Below, piece after piece: positions 1-9,370 of a stretch of 64,000 nucleotides of DNA. Made by a program: the position numbers and the translations under genes. Source of the stretch: Pontibacter roseus DSM 17521 (GTDB lineage Bacteria; Bacteroidota; Bacteroidia; Cytophagales; Hymenobacteraceae); NCBI RefSeq assembly GCF_000373265.1, contig NZ_KB890766.1:62187-126186 (forward strand), in the 5' to 3' direction. The notes under the pieces are model-generated. The model was given only the letters and a program-made list of their open reading frames with translations. It searched no databases and was not told the origin of the DNA. Position 1 is the first letter of the stretch. Each line of letters begins with the position of its first letter.

Positions 1-1660
1 TCATGTCTTTAGAGAAGTTTCTTCCAGCTAGTAGCGGGATGTTCATCAGGTCCAGAAACTCATAGTCCACCCAAATGGTGTTGAAGGTCTTCTCGACCAT
101 CTGTTTGTCCCTTTCCACGTTGAAAATAATCACGCCCGTGCTTTGGCCAGGTATCATGGCAGAGGTGGTGGCACTGGTAATATTCGGGTTTTTCGTCAGC
201 TCCGATTTCATAACCGGCATCTTGCTCACAATGGTCGTGTCTCCGCTAGGTATGTCAACCACCAGCACCTGCTCCTTGGTAAAGCCCAGGTCCTGGCTCT
301 TGAGGTAGTGCATCTGGCTGTACACGACGGCCGTGCCGATGATGAGCACCAGCGAGATGGTGAATTGCAACACCACCAGCCCTTTGCGGAGCAGCGCCCC
401 GCCGCCCGCCTGCGTTTTTCCGGTCTTCAGGATGTCAACCGGCTTGAAGTGCGACAGCACCAGCGCCGGGTAGCTGCCAGCCACCAGCCCGATGAACAGG
501 GCAATAGCCAGGAGGAGCAGCAGGAAGTCCGGGTCGGTGAAATAGGTGGAGGAAATCTGTTTGTCGGCCAGGCTGTTGAACGTGGGCAGCATGAGCTCCA
601 CCAGCATCAGCGCCAGCAGCACAGCCAGCAGCGTCAGCATCACAGACTCGCTCAGGAACTGCGTCACCAGCTGCGAACGGTTGGCGCCCACCACCTTGCG
701 CAGGCCCACCTCCTTGGCGCGCTTGGCAGAGCGGGCGGTGGCCAGGTTCATGTAGTTGATGGAGGCAATCAGTAGGATGAAGACGCCCACGAAGGAGAAG
801 ATGTAGATGTAGGATTTCTTGCCCACGGGGAACGCCTCCCACAGGTAATCGGTGTTCAGGTGGATGTCCGTAAGAGCCTGCAATTGCAGCTCCATTCGCT
901 CAGTGGTGTTCCCCCGGGCGGGTGCTATCCGGCTTTGCACAAAATCAGGCAGTTTCGCCTGCAGCGCGGCACCGTCCGATGCATGCTGCAGCAGGACATA
1001 GGTATAGCTGTTGGTGTTCCCCCAGTTCCCGCCCATACCTTGGCGTATGTCGGCAGGTATGGTGCTGAAAGAGGTGAGCACATTTGGTTTCATGTGGGCC
1101 CCATCCACGGGCTCAAACACACCCGTCACTTTATATGATTGGCTGCCTACCCGCATGGTGCTGAACAGGGCATCCGAGGAATTGCCAAAAAACTTGGTGG
1201 CCACGTCCGTGGAGAGCACCACGGAGTTGGGTTCTAATAGGGCCGTCTTCGGGTCGCCTTCCAGCAGCCTATAGTCGAATATCTGGAAGTAGTTGCTGTC
1301 GGCCCAGAAGGTATAGTCGATGGTGATGGCTTTGTCGTCCAGACGCAGCACCTGCTTGCCGCGGTTAATCATGCGGACGGCTGCCTCAATCTCTGGAAAG
1401 TCAGCGGCAAGGGCAGGGGCCAGGGCCGCATGCGTAACGGACGCTTTCTCCACCTCGTCCTCCACAATCAGGTCGTTCACCACCCGATATACCCTCTCAT
1501 GCTTAGAGAAATAGGTATCGTAACTGAGTTCGTGCTGCACATACAGGTAGATGAGGATACAGGAAGCGAGCCCGATGGCCAACCCGATGATGTTGATGGC
1601 GGCATATACCTTGTTCCGGGCCATGTTGCGCCAGAAGATGAGGAAGTAGTTTTGAATCAT
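1..1660 (-). CDS. FtsX/MacB-type ABC transporter permease (3' end outside window)
   Basis: The frame opens at an ATG at 1660 and stays open for 553 codons to the left edge, so the C-terminal part is missing. The N-terminus (MIQNYFLIFWRNMARNKVYA) leads into a first membrane helix with the GLAIGLASCILIYLYV pattern. A large periplasmic MacB_PCD-like domain follows, then an FtsX block with EVGLRKVVGA, typical of the roughly 800-residue Bacteroidota permeases. It is a paralogue of the next gene upstream and the last visible member of a minus-strand operon with ATPase and adaptor. It probably couples ATP hydrolysis to extrusion or envelope remodelling; the substrate is unknown. A 12-bp hairpin separates it from its paralogue, so expression may be partly uncoupled. 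Confidence 0.88.
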   Translation of the reverse strand, partial: MIQNYFLIFWRNMARNKVYAAINIIGLAIGLASCILIYLYVQHELSYDTYFSKHERVYRVVNDLIVEDEVEKASVTHAALAPALAADFPEIEAAVRMINRGKQVLRLDDKAITIDYTFWADSNYFQIFDYRLLEGDPKTALLEPNSVVLSTDVATKFFGNSSDALFSTMRVGSQSYKVTGVFEPVDGAHMKPNVLTSFSTIPADIRQGMGGNWGNTNSYTYVLLQHASDGAALQAKLPDFVQSRIAPARGNTTERMELQLQALTDIHLNTDYLWEAFPVGKKSYIYIFSFVGVFILLIASINYMNLATARSAKRAKEVGLRKVVGANRSQLVTQFLSESVMLTLLAVLLALMLVELMLPTFNSLADKQISSTYFTDPDFLLLLLAIALFIGLVAGSYPALVLSHFKPVDILKTGKTQAGGGALLRKGLVVLQFTISLVLIIGTAVVYSQMHYLKSQDLGFTKEQVLVVDIPSGDTTIVSKMPVMKSELTKNPNITSATTSAMIPGQSTGVIIFNVERDKQMVEKTFNTIWVDYEFLDLMNIPLLAGRNFSKDM

Positions 1661-1771
1661 TATACCGGTTCTTTTCAGGTGCTTTAATCAACTTCCCTGT
1701 GTTATCTCTATGCTTCCAAGGCCACCAACCCCGATGCTGAGCAGTCCGCTGCAGCCGTACCCAGGAATAGT

Positions 1772-1798
1772 ATCTGGCGGGTAAAATACCCGCCAGAT
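1772..1798. terminator. Perfect 12-bp hairpin between two permease genes
   Basis: The arms 1772-1783 and 1787-1798 are exact reverse complements around a 3-nt AAA loop. It lies 20 nt past the stop of the 1818-4247 permease. There is no clear T-run on either strand, so it may be an attenuator or an mRNA-stabilising hairpin rather than a full terminator. Confidence 0.45.
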
Positions 1799-1817
1799 TA
1801 CCGGGAGCAAATAAATA

Positions 1818-4247
1818 TCATTCAGTCCGCAGCGACTTCACCGGGTTGGCCGACGCAGCCCGGACAGCCTGGTAGCTGATGGTCACCACCGAGATGATAA
1901 AGGCGAGCAGCGCAGCCAGTAGAAAGATGCCTGTGCCCATCTCAATGCGATAAGCAAAGTCGTTCAGCCACGTACGCATGGCGTACCAGGCAATGGGCCA
2001 GGCCAGGAGATTGGCCACCAGCACCAGCTTCAGGAAGTCCTTGGACAGGAGCGTGACAATACGCATGACAGATGCCCCAAACACTTTGCGGATGCCTATC
2101 TCCTTGGTGCGCTGTACGGTGGTGTAGGAGGCAAGCCCAAACAGGCCGAGGCAGGCGATGAGGATAGCGATGCAGGAGAATATCAGGAAGATAACGCCCT
2201 TGTCTCGCTCGGCTTTGTAGGTCTCCGCATAGAGCTGGTCCAGGAACGAATACTCAAAGGGGTAACCGGGCAGGAACTGTCGCCAGGTCTGCTCAATGTG
2301 CGCCAGCGCCTGTCGTGTATCGCCGTTGATGCGGATGGCGATGTTGGTGTAGTTGTTGGAGGGCGACAACATGTATACCATGGGCGAGATTTCATCGTGG
2401 AGCGACTCAAAGTGGAAGTCCTCCGTCACGCCGATGATGCGTCCTTTCCTGCCCCCATACGCGAACACCTGGTCAATGGCCTCCTGCGGGTTCTGCCAGC
2501 CAATCATCCGGGCTGCGGCGTTGTTGAGGATGTAAGCCGCCGTGTCGTCCGTTGCACGGGTCCTGTCGAAGTTCCGGCCTGCGGCCAGCTGCACCTCGAA
2601 CACGTCCAGCAGGTCATGGTCCACGTTCACGAACTTGATAGTCACGGAGGTCTGCGCCATAGAGTCTCCCTTCATGACGGAGGCCCCCATCGAGTTGAGC
2701 AACCTGTCAGACGGGATGAGCAGCGACCGCCCGACCCCCTCCACCAGGGCCGACTTCTTCAGCTCCGATTTGAAGGCTTCGAACTGGGGCGTGAGGGTGG
2801 TATAGGTGGGCAGAATCACCACGTTCTCCGCCTCAAAGCCCAAATCCTTGTTCTGCATGTAGACGAGCTGCCGGAACATGATGCCCGTGGCGATAATCAG
2901 GATGATGGAGATGGAGAATTGCACCACCACCAGCGTCTTGCGCAGCAGCGGGTTCTTGGAGCTGTTGCTCAGGCTGCCCTTCAGCACCATGGCCGGCAGG
3001 AAGCGCGACAGATAGAAGGCTGGGTATAGGCCTGCCAGCCCTCCGACCAGAAGGGGCAGCAGCAAGGTGAGGCCTAGCAGCCACCTGTCGGTGAAGATGT
3101 TGGAGCCGATGTTCTTCCCGGTGAACTCGTTCAGCCAGGGCAGGCACAGCTCGGTTATACCTACGGCCAGCAAAGTCGCAATCAGGGCAATCAGGATAGA
3201 TTCGGACAGGAACTGGAAAACCAGGTCGTGTTTTTCGGCTCCCACCACCTTGCGTACGCCTACCTCCTTGGCCCGGCTCATGTAGCGGGCCGTGCTCAGG
3301 TTGATGTAGTTGATGCAGGCAATAAGCAGGATTACCAAGGCGACCGCGGCCAGAATCATCACGGTGTTGATGTCCCCGTTCGCCTCCATCTCCGAATCGA
3401 GGTGCGAACGCAGGTGGATGTCAGTTAGCTTCTGCAGGTATAGCCGCGAGAAATCAGAGGGTTTCCTGTCCCCGGCATGGTCAGTGCCGCCGAGGTGACG
3501 GTCCATAAAGGCAGGCAGTTGCGCCTGCATGTTCTCTGCCTCCTGCTCCGAGTTAATCACCATGTAGGTGCCGAAGGAGTTGTTGCCCCAGTTGGTCCGC
3601 AACTGCTCTGCTCCATACACGGCCGTGTCGTTGAGCGTATTGAAAGCCACCAGGATGTCTGGGTGGAAGTGGGAATTGTCGGGCAGTGACTGGAACACGC
3701 CCGTCACCCGCGCGCTGGACGTGCTGGTGAGTTTCAGGAGTTGCCCCACCGGCTCTTCTCCCGGGAAATACTTGTCCGCCAGCTTGTTGCTGAGCAGTAG
3801 GGTGAAGGGTTCCTTCAGGGCTCTTTCCCGGCTTCCGTCTATTATCGGGATGTCGAAAATGTCAAAGATGGCGGGCTCCGCGAACATAATCCTTTCCTCG
3901 CGGAAGGTCTTCTGTTTCTCCACGTTCTCCACCAAAAGCGACGTCTGCAGCAGGCGGGCGATAGACTCTATCTGCGGGAAGTCCTGCTCCAGCAGCGGGC
4001 CGAAAGGCGGTGCCACATGGCCCAGGTGCAGGCTCACGCTCCCATCATTGGACACAAAGTCACGGGTGACGCGGTAAATCTTGTCGGCCTTGGCGTGATG
4101 GCGGTCATAGCTGAGCTCATCCTTCACATACAGGAAGATGAGGATACAGGCGGCTATACCTGCGGCGAGGCCCGCAATGTTGATGACCGAATATACCTTC
4201 TGGCGGACGAGGTTCCGGAAGCCTGTCTTAAAGTAGTTCCGCAGCAT
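1818..4247 (-). CDS. FtsX/MacB-type ABC transporter permease
   Basis: This is a complete 809-residue membrane protein. An N-terminal helix (residues about 18-42) is followed by a MacB-like periplasmic domain. An FtsX unit then starts near residue 295 with the KEVGVRKVVGAEK signature, a central linker follows, and a second FtsX unit has KEIGIRKVFGAS near residue 720. The domain order MacB_PCD-FtsX-MacB_PCD-FtsX and the length match Bacteroidota permeases of the MacB/FtsX class. The start overlaps the ATPase gene by 20 nt, which indicates translational coupling. With 4228-4947 (ATPase) and 5041-6294 (adaptor) it should form a tripartite-like efflux or envelope complex. The substrate cannot be told from sequence. 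Confidence 0.93.
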   Translation of the reverse strand: MLRNYFKTGFRNLVRQKVYSVINIAGLAAGIAACILIFLYVKDELSYDRHHAKADKIYRVTRDFVSNDGSVSLHLGHVAPPFGPLLEQDFPQIESIARLLQTSLLVENVEKQKTFREERIMFAEPAIFDIFDIPIIDGSRERALKEPFTLLLSNKLADKYFPGEEPVGQLLKLTSTSSARVTGVFQSLPDNSHFHPDILVAFNTLNDTAVYGAEQLRTNWGNNSFGTYMVINSEQEAENMQAQLPAFMDRHLGGTDHAGDRKPSDFSRLYLQKLTDIHLRSHLDSEMEANGDINTVMILAAVALVILLIACINYINLSTARYMSRAKEVGVRKVVGAEKHDLVFQFLSESILIALIATLLAVGITELCLPWLNEFTGKNIGSNIFTDRWLLGLTLLLPLLVGGLAGLYPAFYLSRFLPAMVLKGSLSNSSKNPLLRKTLVVVQFSISIILIIATGIMFRQLVYMQNKDLGFEAENVVILPTYTTLTPQFEAFKSELKKSALVEGVGRSLLIPSDRLLNSMGASVMKGDSMAQTSVTIKFVNVDHDLLDVFEVQLAAGRNFDRTRATDDTAAYILNNAAARMIGWQNPQEAIDQVFAYGGRKGRIIGVTEDFHFESLHDEISPMVYMLSPSNNYTNIAIRINGDTRQALAHIEQTWRQFLPGYPFEYSFLDQLYAETYKAERDKGVIFLIFSCIAILIACLGLFGLASYTTVQRTKEIGIRKVFGASVMRIVTLLSKDFLKLVLVANLLAWPIAWYAMRTWLNDFAYRIEMGTGIFLLAALLAFIISVVTISYQAVRAASANPVKSLRTE

Positions 4248-4947
4248 GCTTCCTGGCGTTGAGGCTCTCGGTCACGATTTGGCCATCAAACAGGTTCACA
4301 ATACGGTGGGCATACTCGGCGTCGGAAGGGGAGTGCGTCACCATCACCACGGTGGTGCCGGCATCGTTGAGCTCGGAGAGCAGCGACATCACCTCACGCC
4401 CATGCACCGAGTCCAGGTTACCGGTGGGTTCGTCGGCCAGAATCAGGCTGGGGTTGGATACGGTGGCGCGGGCAATGGCCACACGCTGCTGCTGACCACC
4501 GGAGAGCTGCTGCGGGAAGTGTGCGTGACGGTGTGCTATACCCATGCGCTCCATGGCTTCCTTCACGCGTTTCTCTGTCTCAGCCCTAGGTATACCCAGG
4601 TAGGCCAGCGGCAGACCGATATTCTCTTCTACCGTGAGCTCGTCTATCAGGTTGAAGCTCTGGAACACAAAACCCAGGTTATGCTTGCGGATTTTGGCAC
4701 GCTGCCGCTCAGAGGCATGGCTGATGTCCTGACCCAGGAAGCGGAAACTACCGCCGGAGGGGCTATCCAGCAAGCCCAGGATGTTGAGCAGCGTGGATTT
4801 ACCGCAGCCTGACGGCCCCATCACCGCCACAAACTCGCCTTTGGCAATGCGGAGGTCCACACCTGCCAGCGCAGTCGTCTCTACCGTATCCGTGATGTAC
4901 TTCTTTTCTAACTGTTGTGTCTCGATGATGAAATCTTCCTTGCTCAT
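4228..4947 (-). CDS. ABC transporter ATP-binding protein (MacB/LolD type)
   Basis: A 239-residue ATPase with Walker A GPSGCGKS at 44-51, signature LSGGQ at 148-152, Walker B LILADEP at 168-174 and an H-loop VTHS near 204. This is the complete nucleotide-binding domain of the MacB/LolD/FtsE family. It lies between the adaptor (93 nt upstream) and the permease it overlaps, so it powers the neighbouring FtsX-type permeases from the cytoplasmic face. All catalytic motifs are intact. Confidence 0.95.
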   Translation of the reverse strand: MSKEDFIIETQQLEKKYITDTVETTALAGVDLRIAKGEFVAVMGPSGCGKSTLLNILGLLDSPSGGSFRFLGQDISHASERQRAKIRKHNLGFVFQSFNLIDELTVEENIGLPLAYLGIPRAETEKRVKEAMERMGIAHRHAHFPQQLSGGQQQRVAIARATVSNPSLILADEPTGNLDSVHGREVMSLLSELNDAGTTVVMVTHSPSDAEYAHRIVNLFDGQIVTESLNARKHAAELL

Positions 4948-5040
4948 GGTAGTGTGGCTTTTCGTTATAGATGTTTCTGGTATACCTGTTTTATTTTGTA
5001 CTAATGGCTTTCATTTTAGGAGGCTGCTGAGCAGAACGCG

Positions 5041-6294
5041 TTACTTTAATTCCAGTCGGTCGATGTCTCCATAGCTGTCGTAGGAGGAAAGTACTACTTT
5101 GTCCCCTGGCTCTAAACCGTCCAGCACCTCGTAGTACTTGGGGTTCTGGCGGCCCAGCTTGATGTTGCGCTTGGTGGCGTAATCCCCTGACTCATCCACC
5201 ACAAACACCCAGCTGCCGCCCGTGCTCTGGTAGAAGCCGCCGCGTGGCAGCAGCACCGCCTTGCCACCGTCGTTGAGATTTAGCCTGATTTGCAGCGTCT
5301 GGCCGCGGCGTATACCTTCCGGGGTGCTGCCCTGGTCAAACTCCATGTCCACCTGAAAAGTACCGGCCTGCACCTCCGGGAACACCTTAGCCACCTTGAG
5401 CTTATAGTTCTGCCCATTGAAATCGAAGTTGCCTTCCAGCCCGGGGTAGATGCGGGAGATGTAATGCTCGTCAATGGACGCACGCACTTTGTAGCCGTTC
5501 ATGTCATCCACCTGGCCAATGTTCTCGCCAGCGCCCTTTGATTCCCCGACTTCCGCCTTCAGGGTGGACAACTGGCCGGAGATGGGGGCCGTCACATACA
5601 GGTTGTTCAGGGTGTTGCGGGCCATGTTGATGTTGGCATCCATCCGCCGGATAGACTCATCGAGCTGGCGAAGGCGCTCATCCATGAGCTGGGCGTCCTG
5701 TTTCACAGAGCGTTCGCCCAGCGTCTTGCGTTTTCTCAGGTACTCGTACTGGTCTTTAGAGGCCTCAAATTCCTCCTGCGAAATAACTTTTTCAGCAATC
5801 AGCATCTTGTTACGGGTATAGGCGCGCTCGGCCAGGGCCAGATTGTACTCTATCTCGGCCAGTTCGTTCATCTTCCGAATCTGATCCTGCTTCATGGTGA
5901 TTTCCGAGTTCTGGCGCTCGTTCATCAGGTCATAGAGCTGCGTCTCACGTGTCATGAAATCAATTTGTAGCGTGGTGTTGGAGAGCTTCAGGATGGTATC
6001 GCCCTTCTCCACCATGCGGCCGTCGTCGGTATAGATTTTCTCCACGCGGCCCCCCTCAGTGATGTCCAGGTAAAAGGTCTTGAGCGGTTCCACTGCGCCA
6101 TCGATGGCGATGAACTCCTGAAAGACGCCATCCTGCACGGAGCCCACTGTGATGCGTTTGCTGTCCACGTTCAATTTGGAGGCATGCTCAGCGAAGAGCA
6201 GGTTGTAGAGTATCACCACCAACACCAGGGCGGCACCGGCAATCAAAGCTATTTTCTTAGGGGTGTATTTTTTCTTTTCTATGACGCGATCCAT
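5041..6294 (-). CDS. HlyD/MacA-type periplasmic adaptor (membrane fusion protein)
   Basis: A 417-residue protein with a short cytoplasmic Lys-rich start, one membrane helix (about residues 14-32), a barrel/lipoyl half-motif (DGAVEPLKTFYLDITEGGRV), a long alpha-hairpin rich in Glu/Lys/Arg (about 110-230), and the second lipoyl half beginning LYVTAPISGQL. A C-terminal beta-barrel/membrane-proximal region follows. This is the domain order of MacA/HlyD adaptors, which link an inner-membrane ABC permease to an outer-membrane exit. It is first in the operon 6294 to below 1, and is preceded by a sigma-54-like promoter and enhancer-like dyad. Confidence 0.93.
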   Translation of the reverse strand: MDRVIEKKKYTPKKIALIAGAALVLVVILYNLLFAEHASKLNVDSKRITVGSVQDGVFQEFIAIDGAVEPLKTFYLDITEGGRVEKIYTDDGRMVEKGDTILKLSNTTLQIDFMTRETQLYDLMNERQNSEITMKQDQIRKMNELAEIEYNLALAERAYTRNKMLIAEKVISQEEFEASKDQYEYLRKRKTLGERSVKQDAQLMDERLRQLDESIRRMDANINMARNTLNNLYVTAPISGQLSTLKAEVGESKGAGENIGQVDDMNGYKVRASIDEHYISRIYPGLEGNFDFNGQNYKLKVAKVFPEVQAGTFQVDMEFDQGSTPEGIRRGQTLQIRLNLNDGGKAVLLPRGGFYQSTGGSWVFVVDESGDYATKRNIKLGRQNPKYYEVLDGLEPGDKVVLSSYDSYGDIDRLELK

Positions 6295-6330
6295 ACGGAA
6301 GGAAATTTTTCTGCTATCGTTGAAGAGGGG

Positions 6331-6348
6331 TTACCAAGAAGTGTACCA
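6331..6348 (-). promoter_or_regulatory. Candidate sigma-54 (-24/-12) promoter of the efflux operon
   Basis: Read on the minus strand, the site is TGGTACACTTCTTGGTAA. It matches the sigma-54 consensus TGGYRYRN4TTGCW except for G instead of C in the -12 element. The GG-N10-GG spacing is correct. Transcription would start near 6320, about 25 nt before the adaptor ATG at 6294. A sigma-54 activator gene lies directly across the spacer, which raises the likelihood. Confidence 0.55.
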
Positions 6349-6412
6349 TTAATGTTAAACTACTGATTAATAGCCATTTACATAGATAAATATAGGTTGC
6401 GCTATGTGTTAA

Positions 6413-6452
6413 GTGTTCGCTATCGTACACCTGTCTGTCTGTATGCGAACAC
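6413..6452. promoter_or_regulatory. Inverted repeat, candidate enhancer (UAS) for the NtrC-type regulator
   Basis: GTGTTCGC (6413-6420) and GCGAACAC (6445-6452) are exact 8-bp inverted arms separated by 24 nt. The dyad centre is about 110 bp upstream of the predicted start of the divergent sigma-54 promoter, the usual place for NtrC-family binding. It also lies about 130 bp upstream of the regulator's own ATG, so autoregulation is possible. Confidence 0.5.
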
Positions 6453-6562
6453 CTGGCTGCAGTTAAATTTATTTTGTGTTTTGGCGTTATACAATATTAC
6501 CAGAGGCATAAAGATATCTTTTGGTATTCTGAAGCGGAAAGTATTTCTTTACTCCGGAAAAT

Positions 6563-7963
6563 GTGAATCAGCCCCTGCTGCCCATGCGGAAATCGGAATG
6601 CAAAATACTGGTAGTCGACGACGAGGAGGACATCCTGCTGGCCAGCAGGCTGCTGCTCAAACAGCACTTTGCCACCGTGGTGGTAACCTCCGACCCTTAC
6701 AGCATCCCCTCGCTGCTGCAGGAGCACCGGTTCCAGGTGGTGCTCCTGGACATGAACTACAGCACCGGAGCGACCTCCAGCAAAGAAGGACTGCACTGGC
6801 TGAAACAGATTCTGCAACTGGACCCATCTGTGAAGGTAATCCTAATGACCGCCTATGGGGATATCGAACTGGCCGTGCGCGCCTTGAAAGAGGGGGCGAC
6901 GGACTTCGTACTCAAGCCCTGGCAGAACGAGAAACTGGTCGCCATCCTGCAGACTGCCTGTCAGCAGGGCAAGGAAAAACACACCCGCAGCGCCGAATCT
7001 GCAGAGCAGAACCAGACCGCCTACCACTACGCCGATTTTATAGGCGTGTCGCCAGCCATGCAGCGGGTATACCAGACCATTGAGAAAGTGACCGCGACGG
7101 ATGCCAACGTGCTTATACTAGGCGACAACGGTACTGGCAAGGAAGTGGCCGCTCGCGCCCTCCACCGCAAATCCAAACGGGCCGACCAGGTCTTTGAGAA
7201 GGTGGACCTGGGGGCCGTGAGTGAGACGCTGTTCGAGAGCGAGTTGTTCGGCCACGCCAAAGGCGCCTTCACCGACGCCCGGGAAGAGCGCATGGGCAGA
7301 ATAGAGGCGGCGAACGGCGGCACCCTTTTCCTCGATGAGATAGGCAACCTTTCCCTGGCGCTGCAGGCAAAACTTCTGTCGGTGCTGCAAAGCCGCCAGG
7401 TAATACGGCTGGGTACTAACAAGCCGCGCCCCATTGACATCCGCCTGATTTGCGCCACCAACATGCCGCTTTATGATATGGTGCAGGGGGGTACTTTTCG
7501 GCAGGACCTGCTCTACCGCATCAACACCGTGGAGATATACCTGCCGCCCCTGCGCGAGCGCCGCGAAGACATCCGGCTGCTGGCGCAGCACTTCTTGCGC
7601 GTCTACAGCCAGAAGTATGGGCGCGACGGCCTGGGTATGGCACCTGCCACCATCCAGCGTCTCACCGAGTACCACTGGCCCGGCAACATCCGCGAGCTCG
7701 ACCACGCCATGGAGCGTGCCGTCATCCTCTGCGACCAGGACCAGCTGCAGGCAGACGACTTCTACTTCGCTCCCGGCGCTGTCTCGGGCAAGCGAGTCGA
7801 AGGCAGCCCGGTGCTGGAGAACGACTTTACCCTGGAGGCGCTGGAGAAGATGATGGTGCAGAAGGCTCTGGTGAAGCATGCCGGCAATATCACCCATGCA
7901 GCCAAAGAACTGGGCATCACCCGGACAGCCCTGTACCGCCGCATAGAGAAACATGGTCTATAA
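6563..7963 (+). CDS. NtrC-family sigma-54-dependent response regulator
   Basis: A 466-residue three-domain activator. The receiver (residues 13-130) has acidic pocket DDEED at 19-23 and phospho-acceptor D63 (VVLLD). The AAA+ domain has Walker A GDNGTGKE at 187-194, the sigma-54 contact loop GAFTDA at 234-239 (a variant of GAFTGA), Walker B GTLFLDEIG at 253-261 and a Fis-type HTH at the end (AAKELGITRTALYRRIEKHG). It is followed with 11-nt overlap by its kinase. Its divergent position next to the adaptor/ABC operon, with a sigma-54-like promoter in the spacer, suggests it controls that operon, for example in response to an envelope signal. Confidence 0.95.
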   Translation: MNQPLLPMRKSECKILVVDDEEDILLASRLLLKQHFATVVVTSDPYSIPSLLQEHRFQVVLLDMNYSTGATSSKEGLHWLKQILQLDPSVKVILMTAYGDIELAVRALKEGATDFVLKPWQNEKLVAILQTACQQGKEKHTRSAESAEQNQTAYHYADFIGVSPAMQRVYQTIEKVTATDANVLILGDNGTGKEVAARALHRKSKRADQVFEKVDLGAVSETLFESELFGHAKGAFTDAREERMGRIEAANGGTLFLDEIGNLSLALQAKLLSVLQSRQVIRLGTNKPRPIDIRLICATNMPLYDMVQGGTFRQDLLYRINTVEIYLPPLRERREDIRLLAQHFLRVYSQKYGRDGLGMAPATIQRLTEYHWPGNIRELDHAMERAVILCDQDQLQADDFYFAPGAVSGKRVEGSPVLENDFTLEALEKMMVQKALVKHAGNITHAAKELGITRTALYRRIEKHGL

Positions 7964-9326
7964 CCGTTTCAGAGTAAATCTATTGGTCCGTGTGGGGCTT
8001 CTCGTGGTCACCATCGCGGCAATCATCCTGGTGCTCTACCGCACCGATTGGTACATGACGGCCCTATGCCTGGGGCTGCTGCTGTGCTTCCAACTCTATG
8101 ACCTGGTGCAGTACGTGGAGCGCACCAACCGCGACATCTCCGGTTTCTTGGAGGCCATCAAGCATTCTGATTTCACACAGCGCTTCGCTGTAAAGGGCGG
8201 CAAGCCTACTTACCAGGAGCTGTATCAGGCCTTTAACGAAGTCACAGACTCCTTCCAGCGCATCAAGACGGAAAAGCAGGCGCACTACCTCTACCTGCAG
8301 GCGATTGTGGAGCACATCGGCATCGGCATCGTTTCCTTTGATGAGAAGGGGGATGTGCACCTGGTGAACCATGTAACGAAAGAGTTGCTGCACACGCCGC
8401 ACCTGGACCACATCCGGATATTGAACCGCCTCAGCGAGGAACTGGTGGAGGTGCTCTTCGGCATCGGACACAACGAAAAGCGACTGGTCACGCTGCAGGT
8501 GCGGGAGGAGAAATTGCTGCTAACGCTGCAGGCCACCTGGCTAGTCTCGCAGGGCAAGACACTAAAAATCGTCTCGCTGCAGAACATCCGGTCGGAACTG
8601 GAGGAGCAGGAACTGCAGACCTGGCAGAAGCTGATACGGGTGCTTACTCATGAGATTATGAATACGGTCACGCCCGTCATTTCGCTTACCTCCACGGTGT
8701 CGCACCTGGTGGAGGAGGAGGTCATCAAGAAGTGCGCGGCAGGGGATTCGCCTGACGAAGAGGCGCTGGAAGACATACAGGCGGGGCTGCAGACGATTGA
8801 GAAGCGCAGCGCCGGCATGCTCCATTTCGTGAAGAACTACCGCCGCCTCATGCGTGTGCCTACCCCGGAGGTGCGGACGGTAAAGGTGCGGGAACTGCTC
8901 AAAAGTGTGCATACCCTGCTGCAGCCGGAGATGGAGGCCAACAAAACGCGTCTCTCCTTCTACCTGGCCGATGAGAAGGTGGAGCTATTGGCGGACCCGG
9001 AACTGATAGAGCAGGTGCTGATCAACCTGATTAAGAACGGCATGGAGGCGAGCCAAGGTATAGCAGAGCGCTGGGTGGAGGTGATTGCATACCAGGAGGA
9101 GCAGGATAAAAGCCATTTCCGGATTGATGTGCAGGACAGTGGACCCGGTATACCTGCGGAAGAACTGGATAAGATTTTCATTCCCTTCTATACCACTAAG
9201 AAGAAAGGCTCCGGTATAGGCCTCAGCCTTTCGCAGCAGATTATGCGCCAACACGGTGGCGGCATTCGCGTCAGCAGTGCAAGCGGCAGCCCCACCACCT
9301 TCAGCCTAATCTTTAAGAATCAATAG
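7953..9326 (+). CDS. NtrB-like sensor histidine kinase
   Basis: A 457-residue kinase with two N-terminal membrane helices (about 9-28 and 33-50), a short HAMP-like linker, a PAS-like sensor (about 110-210), a DHp helix with phospho-acceptor H233 in LTHEIMNTVTPV, and a HATPase domain. That domain has N-box LINLIKNGMEAS, G1 DSGPGIP, F-box FIPFYTTKKKGSG and G2 GIGLSLSQQI. The HE.N..TP H-box is of the NtrB/ZraS type that partners sigma-54 regulators. It overlaps the regulator by 11 nt. There is almost no periplasmic loop between the helices, so it probably senses within or at the membrane. Confidence 0.94.
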   Translation: MVYNRFRVNLLVRVGLLVVTIAAIILVLYRTDWYMTALCLGLLLCFQLYDLVQYVERTNRDISGFLEAIKHSDFTQRFAVKGGKPTYQELYQAFNEVTDSFQRIKTEKQAHYLYLQAIVEHIGIGIVSFDEKGDVHLVNHVTKELLHTPHLDHIRILNRLSEELVEVLFGIGHNEKRLVTLQVREEKLLLTLQATWLVSQGKTLKIVSLQNIRSELEEQELQTWQKLIRVLTHEIMNTVTPVISLTSTVSHLVEEEVIKKCAAGDSPDEEALEDIQAGLQTIEKRSAGMLHFVKNYRRLMRVPTPEVRTVKVRELLKSVHTLLQPEMEANKTRLSFYLADEKVELLADPELIEQVLINLIKNGMEASQGIAERWVEVIAYQEEQDKSHFRIDVQDSGPGIPAEELDKIFIPFYTTKKKGSGIGLSLSQQIMRQHGGGIRVSSASGSPTTFSLIFKNQ

Positions 9327-9370
9327 TTAAGAATTCGTTCTGTGTACACCATCCACAATTCGTAATTCTG

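Noticed and set aside
143..775. A 210-codon plus-strand frame rich in His/Gln/Arg
   Set aside because: It is the antisense shadow of the FtsX-type permease on the minus strand; composition is that of a complement frame.
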